This document shows positions 11,160 to 23,504 of a DNA stretch of 64,000 nucleotides, piece by piece; position 1 is the first letter of the stretch, and the number at the start of each line of letters is the position of its first letter. A program made the translations under genes and the position numbers. The notes below the pieces were generated by a model. That model saw nothing but the letters and a program-made list of their open reading frames with translations. It ran no database searches and had not been told where the DNA came from. The stretch lies in the NCBI GenBank assembly GCA_004194705.1, contig SADC01000292.1:40920-104919 (forward strand). Direction: 5' to 3'. Source of the DNA: Ditylenchus dipsaci (lineage: Eukaryota; Nematoda; Chromadorea; Rhabditida; Anguinidae).

Positions 11160-12358
11160 CAGTAGCGGACAAAAAAAATTGAACACATGGTTACATTTAT
11201 AAATCGTGAAAGTTTTGGAATTTTCCTGCGTGTTGAAAGTTCTGTTAAAGGCAAAGATGTAGCATTTTTCTTCCTCTTTCAAATGCTCAGTTCAATTTTT
11301 TAATTGTCAGGCTTTGACATCGTTGTAAATTCATTTTTCTGATACGAGTCCATTTTATACCGGACAAAAAAAATTGAACAGGCAACCGCAATAAACAGAA
11401 ACCGCAATAATCTCAGAAATTCATTTATTTCACACTATTATTTCGTAGCCCTGTTTCTTAGCTACAATTTGGTGGGTCAAACTTCTATTTTTGATAATTA
11501 TGGAAAAAGTTATGACCATCAACATGAAAGTGTCAATTTCTAGTCAAAATAAAGAAAAATCTAAGGAAAATGACTGTTTAGCCACATAAATAATAGCTTT
11601 TCTCAAAGAAATGTCGGTGAAAATATGACATCCATTGCACCATTCGAAAGCTCTTTGATTTCTCTACAAAATAACACGTCGACTGTTTTTTAGAAAAAAT
11701 ACAGGGCTGAGAAACGGACAGTTGAAGTTACAAAAAGTGAAAAACCCCTCTTTTTGCCTTATTTTTAGCGTTTTTTTGTCTTGTCTAAATTCAACTGTCC
11801 GTTTCTCAGCCTGTATTTTTTCTAAAAAAACAGTCGACGTGTTATTTTGTAGAGAAATCAAAGAGCTTTCGAATGGTGCAATGGATGTCATATTTTCACC
11901 GACATTTCTTTGAGAAAAGCTATTATTTATGTGGCTAAACAGTCATTTTCCTTAGATTTTTCTTTATTTTGACTAGAAATTGACACTTTCATGTTGATGG
12001 TCATAACTTTTTCCATAATTATCAAAAATAGAAGTTTGACCCACCAAATTGTAGCTAAGAAACAGGGCTACGAAATAATAGTGTGAAATAAATGAATTTT
12101 TGAGATTATTGCGGTTTCTGTTTATTGCGGTTGCCTGTTCAATTTTTTTTGTCCGGGTATAAAATGGACTCGTATCAGAAAAATGAATTTACAACGATGT
12201 CAAAGCCTGACAATTAAAAATTGAACTGAGCATTTGAAAGAGGAAGAAAAATGCTACATCTTTGCCTTTAACAGAACTTTCAACACGCAGGAAAAATTCC
12301 AAAACTTTCACGATTTATAAAATGTAACCATGTGTTCAATTTTTTTTGTCCGCTACTG
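11160..12358. mobile_element. 1.2-kb near-perfect palindromic element with CAGTAGCGGAC ends and TA target
   Basis: The ends CAGTAGCGGAC and GTCCGCTACTG are flanked by TA on both sides, as for Tc1/mariner-like elements. The two arms of about 600 bp match almost base for base around position 11759. A second internal copy of the GGACAAAAAAAATTGAACA segment lies about 200 bp in from each end. It has no coding capacity. If transcribed it would form a very long hairpin RNA. It begins 16 bp upstream of the TXNDC9 start codon. Confidence 0.9.
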
Positions 12359-13560
12359 TATTATAGGCCTAGTACCAGCGAAAAAAGTGACAAGCTCGTA
12401 AAATCTGTCACAAATTTTAGTCAATTTGACACAAGATCAAAACGCCAGCCCTTTAAATCCAACGATGCTAAAGCGGGAAAAGGTCATTTTTAAATAGCGT
12501 TTTACAAAAAGTTATCAAGAAAAGGGATTATTTTTTTCCCTTTTGTATTTTACAATGCTCATAGTAGCTCAAGAGATCAATAGTCAAGCTGTTATGAAAA
12601 CACTAAAAAGTGATAAGAAAGCAGCCAGCTAGCAAAGCTTAAAAACAGTACAAAAATGCTGCTTTCTTGATTTGCAAAAAAGTATTGCTTTTTATTGGAT
12701 CCGCCATATGTTTTGTTCGTTTCCAACTCAAAAATCGATGGGTCAAAATTGGTTGATCCTACTGCTCTTTCAATCGCCTTTGGTGTTCACTTTATTTCGT
12801 ATATGCGGCCTGCTGTTTCTTTAATTGATAAAATCTCTTTCCTCCTTATCCTCTCGGAGGATTTTCTGCGCAAGGGAATGAGTGAGGTTCGAAATTACTT
12901 TCAACCACTGCTTCTCAAAGGTTTTATATAAAAATTTATTATTTAAAATTGGAATTTGAAGATTTAATCTAAAATATGAGTGCCTGCATTGCGCATAAAA
13001 GCGAGTCATTTCGCAATTGCTAAATTCTTTGTCTCTCTAATTTAGATGAGTTGACCTTTTTCTGCACAAATAATTTTGATTGACTGTAGGTGGGATCGAT
13101 TGCATCCTGCAGAAATCTGCCGTACATTAGGCTTTTTAAGTTGTCCTAGAGCAAGTAAAAAGATCCATCCAAGTCAACTGGGAGACAGAAACCGTAGTCA
13201 GTTGGTTCACCAGTGGCATTTCTGACCTGTGAAATGCTAGGTGGCCAAAAATTTTCAGGTCATTTTATACAGTGCTTGTCGATTTTTGAGGCTATCTAAT
13301 GCAGTGCTTGTTTATTTTTGAAGCTATTTTAGGCCTTGTTCACAATAGTGGACTGTAAATTTAACAATCCATACTCGGAAATGGCCATAACTTTTTTTCA
13401 ATTTTCTAACAATCATTCTTTTGGTGCCATTTTGTAGCTGAGATTCAGGGCTACCAGATGAGCTATTAATAAACTTATTGTGAATAAAAAATGTTAAAAA
13501 AGTCAACAATCTAACAACCCTCACTCGGCCAGAGTGAGAATTGTGAATGAGGATTGTTGA
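12359..13560. other. Intergenic, decayed repeats only
   Basis: No convincing exon was found. 13330-13590 contains loosely inverted segments (AACAATCC and GGATTGTT) and one copy of the widespread GTAGCTGAGATTCAGGGCTA module. Confidence 0.4.
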
Positions 13561-13589
13561 CTTTAGTCAATGTTAGACGTTAGTAGTTG

Positions 13590-13726
13590 ACTGGCTCCGA
13601 GCAGTAGGAGCAAATTTTTCAAGTTAAGAGCCTGGAGCAAGAGCCGGAGCAAATTTTCCAAACAAAGATTTCGGAGCAAGAGTCGGAGCGAAGAATTGCA
13701 AAAATACATCACTGCTTCCCACCCCT
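13590..13726. mobile_element. Right-end fragment of a GGAGC-array hAT element
   Basis: The array GGAGCAAGAGCCGGAGCAAA ends in TACATCACTGCTTCCCACCC, related to the right end of the 2134-2438 element. The left end and target duplication are not found, so this is a fragment. Confidence 0.55.
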
Positions 13727-13885
13727 GAGCAAGTCACTACAGTCCATCGGGCTAAGTAATGAAAAAACTTTTAAAAACATAGGAGTCTCTCAGGTTTTCA
13801 GATTTTTAGGAATGTGCTGATTTCAGAGGCTCGAAAAAGGCTGAATCTGACTTTTTTTACAAAAATCCTTTTGTAAATGGCCATA

Positions 13886-15913
13886 CAGTCGAACCTCTCA
13901 TTAACATACTCCCCCATTAACATACGCTCACCCATTAACATACGGCTGGTTAAGTTTTGGTCGGTTTAATTGAAATCAAGGCAAAATTACCTCCCCCATT
14001 TACATACACTCTCATTAACATACACCTCTTTTTAACATACGGCTGGGCCCGGTCCTGTTCTAACAATCAGCTCTCCCATTAACATATAGTCAAAGTTTTT
14101 TGGAATTATACCCTGTTTTTACAAAAACAATTTTACAAAATCTCATTTTTTATGAAAATTTCGAAAAAGCTTGGGGGTCAAGGCAAAGTTTTTTAATTTT
14201 TATGAAAAAAAAATTGCCTTGGTCCTCCAAGCTGTTCTAAAGGTATAGCAACGACTCGGTACAAGTACGACTCGGTACACCGACTCGGTACAAGTATGAC
14301 TCGGTACAACGAGTCGGTACAACGTACGACTGGTACAGCGAGTCGGTACAACCTACGACTCGGTACAACGACTCGGTACAATTTTTACAAATTTTTATAC
14401 CAAATTTAATTTTTTGTACCAAATTTACTCTTTCTTGTACTATATCGACTAAACTCACCTCGAAAATTTGCACCACTCGTTTCTGGATATGGATTGAATG
14501 GAACGAAACAGTTATTTAAACAGTTAACTGCCTGGACATCTATTCACATGAGGTCTCCAGATATATCCATCCACCTAAGGCGGTACCTCTGGGACCGGCC
14601 TCAAGGTGCCGGATAAACGAGGTGCCAGATAACTGGAGTGCCGGATAACCTAGGTTTGACTGTATTATTATACTACCTGGTTACTAATACCTTAGTAGCA
14701 GCATTAGGTGCCTAGTACACTCCAGTACCACCTGGATACCCTACAGGATACGGAACTACACCAAAACTAGGGTTTTAAGACTCGGTAGGGTTTGTACGAC
14801 AAATTAAAATATTATTTTAGTATTATCAAGCCGTGTTCCGGAAACGATTTTGCATAGGGTAAAAAAAACCTTCCCTTTAAGAAAAAAATGATGTTAACTA
14901 ACACAAGAATTGGAACCTGTAACCTCAAGATTATGTACGTTATGGAGAGTGAAGTTACGCGGGTGAATTTTCTGGAGGGTAAATTCACCGCCGGGTGAAT
15001 TTAGGGGAGAAAGAATTTACCGGAGGATAATTACTGCTACCTGTCTGTATAACAGCTTTAAGATAAGAACTGAGAATTAAACGTCTCGGAGGACGAAACA
15101 GCTGAAACTGGTCCCCAGAGGGGAAGGATCTACAAAAAGAATTCTAGGTACAAGGGAATCTCGATATAGCGGACCATAAACCCGGTCTCCAGGCAGAAAC
15201 GAGACAGGTATCCTAATAGGATATACATGATATACGGATATATGCAAATTTGTGCAAGAAATCAGATTTGGGACTAAAAATCAAGTCTTTGCGTGTTCCT
15301 AGTGACTGAAATGAACGAAATATTAAAAAAAAAATCAGATTTGGGACTAAAATCAGATTTGTAAGAACTCCCGGTGCCTAAAAATCAACTTTTTCTGATT
15401 AATCAACCTAAATGGCAGCCCTGGATATATATTCTAAATAAGTTAACGAGATCATGATCCAGAAAAATTAGATACTAAAAGAAGTAAATTTGGTACAAAT
15501 AATTAAATTTGTATAAAAATTTGTAAAAATTGTACCGAGTCGTTGTACCGAGTCGTAGGTTGTACCGACTCGTTGTACCCAGTCGTACGTTGTACCGAGT
15601 CGATGTACCGAGTCATACTTGTACCGAGTCGGTGTACCGAGTCATTTGTTGTACCGAGTCGTAAGTCGTTCGTTCTAAATTTTATATAAAAATTGCCTTA
15701 GTATCCCAAGCTGCTTTAACTGAGGGGTGTGTTCCGAAATCGGCTGAGAGGTGTGTTCCGAAATTGAGTGTACGGTGTGTCCCGAAATGTGGCCTTACAA
15801 TTGAACGGACTCTCCTATTAACATACACTAAGCTAAATTATGGAATTAACATACTCTCATTAACATACGGCAAGTCCCGGTCCCAAGGGTGTATGTTAAT
15901 GAGAGGTTGACTG
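13886..15913. mobile_element. TA-flanked element with ATTAACATAC ends (Tc1/mariner-pogo type)
   Basis: The left end CAGTCGAACCTCTCATTAAC and the right end GTTAATGAGAGGTTGACTG are inverted and flanked by TA. The 'CAGTC(A/G)AACCTC' form is shared with elements at 20.0, 29.5, 48.6, 57.8 and 59.1 kb, here with a diverged inner sequence (CCCATTAACATAC repeated). No transposase is visible. The interior is occupied by a second inverted-array structure at 14.23-15.68 kb. Confidence 0.8.
14238..15680. repeat. Inverted GACTCGGTACAA arrays
   Basis: The left array (14238-14380) repeats CGACTCGGTACAA. The right array (15535-15665) repeats TTGTACCGAGTCG in inverted orientation. Outside them, ATTGCCTTGGTCCTCCAAGC (near 14213) and ATTGCCTTAGTATCCCAAGC (near 15697) lie in the same direction. 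This looks like another array-tipped element inserted in the 13886-15913 element. Confidence 0.7.
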
Positions 15914-15984
15914 TATAGAATATCTCCGCCTTTTATCTGATGTCTCCCGCCCAATTTAAAAATTGAATTTCCTACCGTGTTTTG

Positions 15985-16530
15985 CATCATTATGTAGCCC
16001 CGGATCTCAGCTTTCCAATGAGCTAAATTCCAAAAAGCTAAAGTAAATATCTCAATTTTTAAAATTGTACAGCTAAGTTATACAGCTTATAGAAAGCTGA
16101 ATGTACAGGGCTACATGGTGATCTAGATATTCTGAAAAAAATTATTTAAAAATAAGATATAAAATTTAATTTTGAAAATCAGGTGGGGATTTCCGACAAA
16201 AAGGCGAGAGATTTCCAAATATAGGCTGGCGATATTCGATTCATCCTTTGTGAATGGACAAAACTTTTTTCGACTAATTTTTAATTTGCATTTTCTTCGA
16301 GTTTTTATCTTAATTTTCCAAAATTGTTAGCATTGTCTTGTGGCTCAGAATTTCAGCTTTCTAACGAGCCATTCAACACCAGGGGACAATTTAGACAATT
16401 GTTTAAAAAACAGAGATTTAGAACTAATTTTTTTTCAAAACCGTAAATATTTTCATTCATGAAACCTTTCACTTCAGTTCGATAGCTCGTTAGAAAGCTG
16501 AGACCCTGGGCTACACGATAAGCTTTAAAT
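15985..16530. repeat. Fold-back repeats carrying GTAGCCC...CAGCTTTC modules
   Basis: Two fold-back units lie end to end. Each has an outer module of the type TGTAGCCCCGGATCTCAGCT facing its complement (15993 with 16110; 16340 with 16512). No coding capacity. Confidence 0.6.
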
Positions 16531-17097
16531 TCAGAAAAATTGAGATTAAAACCTAAAGTGAAATTCAGTTGTTAAAATTAGTCGGAACGAAGTATTTTAG
16601 TCGTAAAAATGTATTGTCCTTTGTAAATCCTGATTTTTAGAGAAAATTACATGCAATTATATTTTTTGTTAAAAATTATCTGGTGCTCGACTTTTGAAGG
16701 CTAACGTCTGACTTTGAAAAATATATAGAAGCCAGAGCATGAAAAATTCTTGTTGATAGGAAGATTTTCCGGTTGCATTTATGTTCTCAAAAATATTGGT
16801 AGTGAAAAATCATCTTTCACCTTTTACGGCGGCGCCTCAGGCATGCTGTTTTCATGGAAGATATTTTGAAGTTCTCACACAAAACTCACGTGAAAACAGC
16901 TTTTTTAATTTTTTTAGTTGACGTTAGAGCTAAAATCTTGAAAAAATTTAAACTAATTTTTTAACTAGATCTCTCTTTATATATGTCTTAATATTTTTTT
17001 AAATTTTGCTTTGAAAAATGATGGATATCGTATTCTTATTAAAAATAAAATAAAAATGCGGAAAAATTTAACCTTAGCACAAGCAGTTATTTTGCCT

Positions 17098-17358
17098 TAG
17101 TCCTGGGGGGGGGGTGTTGGTAGGTAAAAGCGTGTTTTTGTCCCACTTGAAAAGAAAGTCAAAAATGACTCATTATGACCACCCACTCATCGTGACTCAC
17201 ATTTTGTCCCATCGTTAACTGTAGAATTTCTAGTATAATATACGAGAAATCCTACAGTTATACGTTTTTGACTTCAGTTATTTTCGGGTTGAAAACTGTC
17301 GATTTTCACGATTTTCGCTCATGGGACAAATTCATGCTTTTAAACTCCCCCCCCCTAA
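17098..17358. repeat. Inverted repeat with G9/C9 ends
   Basis: GGGGGGGGGTGT near 17105 faces ACTCCCCCCCCCTA near 17345. The inner arms TTTGTCCCA and GGGACAAA match. The centre carries CTACAGTTAT/TAACTGTAG. Confidence 0.55.
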
Positions 17359-17937
17359 AGTCGAAAAATAAAATCAAAAGTTTAAGTGGAGGCGCGTTAT
17401 ATTGTAATTTCGCCTTAGTGGACTAGAGGAAAATGATTTCTAGGGCTCAGGTTCAAGTGCTCTAAAAAGCGAATATTGAATGCGAAAATCTCGAAATTTC
17501 GCAGATAAAAATAAAGTCTGGCTAAACACTACAGACTCAAATTAAAAATGAGAGGAAGATCATCAATATTGAAATGTGAAATTAACTTATTGAATGGGCT
17601 TGGTCTCCTGTTGAAAATTTTGTCCCGCCATTCAAAAATAAATCCGAATTATTGAACTTCTGTACGGATTTTTCAACTTGGTTTAACTTAACAAAACTGA
17701 AAAATTGAATTCTAGGCCTTGTTTTGTCAGAAACTAAGTGATTCAGTGACTCGGAAATTTATTTGAACTTTTAACAAAAATTTATGGTGAACTTTTCAAA
17801 TTCTTACTCAATTTACAATGCAAAACACTGAGATTGTCTGCCTTCATTTTAAGTATGACCAAGTTCGCCTCCTTAGAGAAATTCAAGTGCCCCCAAATGT
17901 AAAAAACCACAATTTGAATAAATTAGTCCGTCCCAAC

Positions 17938-18651
17938 CAGTGTTGTAAATAAAACCGGTGCCAAAATGGTACTTGTTCACCTGCCCCCCCCTCCCCGCTG
18001 TGGGAAAATAGTATTGTAAATACATCTTCAAGTAAGAGTAGTATCTGAAATACTACTTCTTTAGTATTTTAAATGCTACTTCTTTTTCCTAACATACGCT
18101 GGCTTACCCTTGCCTAAGCCTGAAAAAGTAGTATTTGAAATACTACTCACACTTGAAGTAGTAGTTGCAATTAGAGACCACCTCCAGGATTTCGGGATTT
18201 TTCTTTAAATGCATTTTTGAGCCACTTGTAACATACATTGGTAGCTAAAAAATTTACATTCTTCAACTACTTTTTATTCCTCTATCTATTGCACTCTTTA
18301 TCTTTTTAATTTATTTGAAAATTTGGACCTGCAACCCTGAATCTCGAAATTGACCCGAACGGGTCCCTTTTGTCAATTTCGAGATTCAGAGTCGCATGTC
18401 TAATTTTTTTTAATTCAAAAAGTGAAAATACAATAGGTAGAGGAAATTTAAAGTAGCTATTGCTTGTAAAATTTTCAGCTATCAATGTCTGTTAAAAGTG
18501 GGTCAAAAATGCGTTTAAATAAAAATCCCGAAATCCCGGAGCTGGTCTCTAGTCGCAATACTACTTAGGGGTGCTTGTGCAGGTAAAAAAGTGCCCAAAT
18601 TCTTGGGCTCGGTGCCATGAGCTGGTGCCAATGGTAAAATTTGCAACACTG
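17938..18651. mobile_element. hAT-type element with CAGTGTTGTAAAT ends
   Basis: The left end CAGTGTTGTAAATAAAACC and the right end GGTAAAATTTGCAACACTG are inverted. The flanks GTCCCAAC and GTCCCACT agree at six of eight positions, so the duplication is worn or the boundary is slightly off. The inside folds back on itself (GGATTTCGGGATTTTT at 18190 against its complement at 18520) and has no open frame. Confidence 0.65.
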
Positions 18652-18659
18652 GTCCCACT

Positions 18660-19510
18660 AACACTAGCCTACCCAGCGCATAAGATTTCCCGAAATTGAC
18701 TGAACAAAATCCACGGCAACTTACAGGAAATTTCCGGTAGTTGAAGCAAATTTTACCGGGAATCACCTGTTATTTCAACCGGTAGAATCCGCGGCAAACA
18801 CCAGGAATTTTCCGGCAACCGCCCAACGCCCAAAATGATACTCTCTTCCGCAGCAAACAATTGCTGTGTTTTGCACAACAATAATCTAGCACACCTAATA
18901 CTATGAGTAATCTGCCTCCAAAATTGATAGCTTTTGCTCAAAATTATTGTAATTTTCTTTTACGATGGTTCCTCCTTTGATGCAGGCTGCAATAAAATAT
19001 GCAAATATTCAATTCTTATTTGGTTGTGTGTGGCTCTTTTTGCCTCTTTAGAAGGCCATTTCGGATCATTTCTTTTAAACTTTTTGCACCACCAAATCAT
19101 TTGCATTCAGCCACCAAATGAATCTTTTCTTGACTTGTTTCTTTGCCAAACACTTTTTTGTTTCAAATTTCCTTTGCTTAAATTTGGGGGTGTTTATGAA
19201 AGCTAACAGATGTGTTGTGTGTTTGCTTTCTCCTTTTTTCCACTTACAGGCAATGAGCAATTTTGCCTTTTTATTAGGTTTTTGTGCCTTTTCTCACAGC
19301 TAGCTTTTTTATTGGGTTGCAGGCTGGGAGTGAATGCAGTCTTGGAGTCAATATTGCGATTTTTTTGATCAAATTGAACTGCAGTACCGAATTACTGAAA
19401 TGTAACGCCTGAATTTTTTTCTAGCACCTTGTTTAAATCTTAGTTAGAATAAAGAAAAATCTGGCACCTAATCTGGGAAATCCAGCACCCGATTACTTAT
19501 TTTTGCTTAT
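18660..19510. other. Low-repeat intergenic sequence
   Basis: The sequence looks single-copy within the window, with CT-rich TTTGCC/GTTTGC stretches. No exon with both splice signals and a recognisable protein was found. It could be regulatory or an old non-coding exon. Confidence 0.35.
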
Positions 19511-19513
19511 TTA

Positions 19514-19740
19514 AAGGGCTTGCTCACCTGTTTTACAATTTGTCCCCGCCAATTCAAAAAATTGTCCGAAGCATTGAAGTTCTATACAGATTTTTCAACT
19601 TGGTTTCTAACAAAACAAGGTCTAGAATTTAATTTTAGGTACAGTTTTGTTTTAAACCAAGTAAAAAATACACACACAAGTTCAATGATTAAGAAAAAAA
19701 TTTGAATTGGCGGGGACAAATTTTGCCTTAGGCGAGCATG
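19514..19740. repeat. TTTAAAGGGC-ended inverted repeat (piggyBac-like MITE family)
   Basis: The left part TTTAAAGGGCTTGCTCACC and the right part GGCGAGCATGCTACTTTAA are inverted. The inner arms match the 42.6-kb element (ACTTGGTTTCTAACAAAAC facing its complement). Confidence 0.65.
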
Positions 19741-20023
19741 CTACTTTAATGTCAATTTTGGGCTGAAAATCAAAAATATATTTTTTGTTGTCTTTTTCAC
19801 TATTCTCGACATGTCTTTGATATTTCAAGTCGAATTTTTTATTCTTATAAAATTTGAATAAACTGACATTTTGTTAGGCGGTAAATTTGGCCCCTGCTGA
19901 AATTTTATTTTTAAAGTGCCATAACTTTGTTTGACTCTTGTATTGTACTTGATTCCTTTTTTTTCTTGCTCCCTACTGGTATAATTTGGTGGTTTTAAGG
20001 CGCAGAGTAAACCTATAGCAATA

Positions 20024-20560
20024 CAGTCGAGTCCCGCTATAACGCGCCCCCTCAAGTTCGTTCCCACCTGGGGTCCGACCACTTTTTTACCTCAATTTTT
20101 GTCAATTTTTGCCAAAATTGATCCGCTTTATTATCCGCCTAATGATCATCCGCCTTTATGATCCGCCAAACTTTTTTTTTTAAAATGATTCAGAGCTTTG
20201 TTAAATGAGAGCTCTGAAGTTATGGCACTTTAAAAAATAAAATTTAGTCCAAAATATTGTGAGGATTCCGATTTTGCTAGTCGTTTCTAAAAATGTTAAT
20301 GATTTTGCCGATACGATCCGGGGTTCCCGCTATAACGCGACCATATTTTCAAAAAGAGGTCGCGTTATAGCGGGAACCGCGGGACTTATCAGCAAAACGA
20401 TTTATATTTCCAGTAATGACTAGTAAAATTGGAATCCTTACAATATTTTGGACTATACTGGCGGATCAATGTTGGCAAGAATTTTAAAAAATTGAGGCGA
20501 AAAAATGATCGGACCGGGCAGAAACGAACTTGAGGGGTCGCTTTACAGCGGGCTTCACTG
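20024..20560. mobile_element. TA-flanked pogo/Tigger-like MITE, 'CCCGCTATAACGCG' type
   Basis: The ends CAGTCGAGTCCCGCTATAAC and GCGGGCTTCACTG are inverted, with TA on each side. Just inside lies GTTCG(T)TCCCACC, inverted at the right end as CGAACTTGAGGGG. A second copy of the end sequence lies head to head in the centre (20327-20375). Confidence 0.8.
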
Positions 20561-20719
20561 TAAATACAAAAAAAATGTAAGACGGACTCAAACATGGGTT
20601 TCTTGTCTTTTTGCAGTTAAAAAAAATCTTTGATCCCTTTCTAGCTTATTCTGGCTCAAAAGGATGGTGTAGGAGCACTTAAACGACCAAGAACTCTTTC
20701 CATGACGAGATTTAATTTC

Positions 20720-21130
20720 GATTCTCGACGCGAAATCAGCAATTTTTGAATTTTTTGTGTGAAATTCAGGGGTGGAAAAACACCAGATGGCTCAAGACCC
20801 ACTCCGGAATGGCCAAAACTTTCTGAGAAAAATCGATTGAGCGGACCAGGTTTCGGGTCCGGTGGGCTTAATCGCCCAGAACTCTATCCCGAACCACTCA
20901 AACTACCATAAAACTGGAATTCTAAGCGATTAAGCACTTCGGATCCAATTCTGATCCGCTCAATCGATTTTTCTCAAAAAGTTCCCTCCCCTTTAGTATA
21001 CCCCAAAAAAACCAATTATTTTGGCCTTTTGGCCATTTCGGAGTGGGTCCTGAGCCATCTGGTCTTTGCGCACCCCTGAATTTCACACAAAAAATCAAAA
21101 TTTGTTGATTTCGTGTCGAGTATTAAAATT
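20720..21130. repeat. Fold-back repeat with GAAATTCAGGGGTG arms
   Basis: TTTGTGTGAAATTCAGGGGTG near 20755 faces its complement near 21075. Inside is the GAAAAATCGATTGAGCGG module, which recurs at 30.6-30.8 and 54.7-55.0 kb, again as facing pairs. Confidence 0.65.
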
Positions 21131-22050
21131 AGTCGCCAGATTTCAGCCATTAGTCGCTGAATTTCCCAATTTCACTGCAAATTTGAATTATTCGCCAAAA
21201 TTAATCAATTAGTCGCTATTTTTCAGTCACTGGTCGCTAAATTTCAGTTATGGCCTTTTGTCATTTACCAGAAAAAAATTCCGCTCAAGTCCATTAAGTT
21301 AAACGCGAAAACAACAAATTTTTTTAATCCAATAAGTAAAAATTTATGACTCTTTGAAATCCGTTCAATTATTTTGGATCCCTGTAGAATTAAGTATCGT
21401 CCTTATTTTATTGCAAGTATTTGTTGTTTATTTTTTTTATTGTTATGATTAACTATATACTAGTAATTGGTTTAAACCAGTTGACTGTATTGATGACTAT
21501 TGGCTTAAACACCCTTGTTGTTTACTTTTTTGTACAAAATATTCTTTGTTTTTTGTTGTTGGTGTAAGTGTTGGAGTGCTGGAAATGTGATCTAGCACCC
21601 ACAAAATCAAGTGGCCTCTCCAACGGCCATATCCTCTTAGGTGAGAACCAAAATCCGGATGCTCTCTAGCTCTCCTGGACTATATGAACAGTGGAACATG
21701 CAAGAGCATTTGAAAAAGATTATGCGGGTGTTCATTTAGCCGGTAAACTAGATTACTATAATCACTGGATTGGCTATATAGTAGAATTTAACTGCTTTTT
21801 TATAACCACTAATAGTTCCACTAATGTTTTCCCATTCTTAAAGCCTACAGAAAAATGTTTGTAGCCCATTCTCAGAGCATTTCAGATGGTCTTTACCGAT
21901 TTCATTTTGTTAATTGTTTGCAGATATATGACTAGGTTGTCGAATTTTCAAACATATTTTTTTCGGAAAAAGTTCCGAATTTAAAAAAATGCAGGAAAAA
22001 CACCAAAAGTCCAAAAAGCCGAATTTAAAAAATGTCCAAAAATAGTTTAA
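21131..22050. other. Intergenic, no gene seen
   Basis: It starts with decayed TTAGTCGCTGAATTTC-type repeats. The rest is AT-rich single-copy sequence with no recognisable exon. Confidence 0.4.
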
Positions 22051-22059
22051 AAGGGACGG

Positions 22060-22455
22060 CTACCAACTCGTGACACTTTTTGACCAAACTTTGAAACTTA
22101 TTTTCTATCAAAAATCGACAATTTTGACAGTGAAAAATTTCAGAAAGTCACTTCTAATATGAAAATCTCTTCCTGAATACGAATCCCTTTAGATTAGGTT
22201 CGAAAAATATCAGGAGCTGAGATATTCTTCAAAGTAGGGGAATGATCCGAACTTCCTGTATGGTTTACTCAAAACACCAATATCTCAGCTCCCTGATATT
22301 TTTCGGACTTGATCTCAACAGATATGGATTTAGGAAGAAATTTTAGTGTTAGTAATTTTCTGAAAACTTTCACTGTCAAAATTGTTGATTTTTTTGATAA
22401 AAAGTTTCAAAACTTTGGTCAAAAACTGTCACCAATTGATTTTTTACCGTTTAAA
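22060..22455. repeat. Fold-back repeat
   Basis: The arms GACACTTTTTGACCAAACTT (near 22071) and their diverged complement (near 22410) fold around about 22235. The inner arms GATATTTTTCGG / CGAAAAATATC match well. Confidence 0.6.
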
Positions 22456-22839
22456 AGCACCTGTGCCTCTAAAATTTCCTCATGGATGCAAATAACAATG
22501 AAGAATTCGAAAAAAAAACTCCATTCGAAAGATATGATCTAAAACAGAATAGTCGGCATTTAAAATCTTGACACTCTAAGTTTAAGACATATCTCAGCAA
22601 TTAAGCATTTTGACGCTTGTGTTATATACCCTTCCCAATAATGTTTGGAGGAAATCCAAAAATCACCATTTTGAAAAAAAATTTTTACAGATGCCTTTGG
22701 TAGTAATGGCTAGGTCCTGAGCTTACGGGACGAAGGCAAAGGCTAAGCCTAAATTATTGGGTGAGGTATACATATTACACTAGCGTTTTTTTAGGAGGGG
22801 AATATTACACTAGCGCCAGCATTTTTATAATTCTGTTTT

Positions 22840-23504
22840 GGCTCAAATTGTTTTACCCCCTCCCTCCAAATTACTGATTTACCTCTCCAAATTATGCATT
22901 TATCCCACCGAACCGTAAAATGTGTTTTTATCTCCAAAAGTCGATTATATTTGTATACATTTTCATACCAAGATGTAGCCCTGGATCTGAGCTTTCTAAC
23001 ATGCGATCAACTGATTTACTGAAATATTAATGAGTTGGAGAAAAAGGTCTTTGTATAGACCAAACTTGAAAAAAGGTGTCTTTATACAGAGAATTTTTTC
23101 TCCAAGTTTGTAAAATCTCAGTAAGTCAGTTGGTAGCTTGTTAGAAAGCTGAGATCCAGGGCTACACGCTGGTATAAAAACTTAAAAAATCTCTTAAAAA
23201 AGGTTTTAGAGCAGGGATGATATCTCAAAATTCGAAAAAAAGTACATTTGGTCAAAAAAAGTACAATTTGGTCATTTTTCGTCAAAAAGTGCAATTTTAT
23301 CCAGTGCTTATTGCTATTTTGGAGCGAAAAAAAAAGATTTTGACTAAAAACTTCAAAAATAAAAAAGATTTGGGGTCCCAAAAAAAGTACAAATCTTTTT
23401 AAAAAGTACATATATCATCCCTGTTTTAGAGATACTTGAGAGAAACAAATTTTACAATTTGGTGGGGTAAATCAGTAATTTGGCGAGTTAAATTAGTTAC
23501 AGCC
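22840..23504. mobile_element. GGCTCAAATTG-ended element, Mutator-like, copy A
   Basis: It has the same ends and inner parts as the 52350-52767 element: GGCTCAAATTGTTTTACCCC left, TTAGTTACAGCC right, and facing GTAGCCCTGGATCTGAGCTT modules. The flanks agree at only six of nine positions, so this copy is older. The right half is expanded by AAAAAAGTAC-rich sequence. Confidence 0.6.

Noticed and set aside
10884..11282. A longer N-terminus for TXNDC9 starting near 11282
   Set aside because: It would extend into the palindromic element; the conserved N-terminus and the TTTTCAG acceptor both point to the ATG at 11144.
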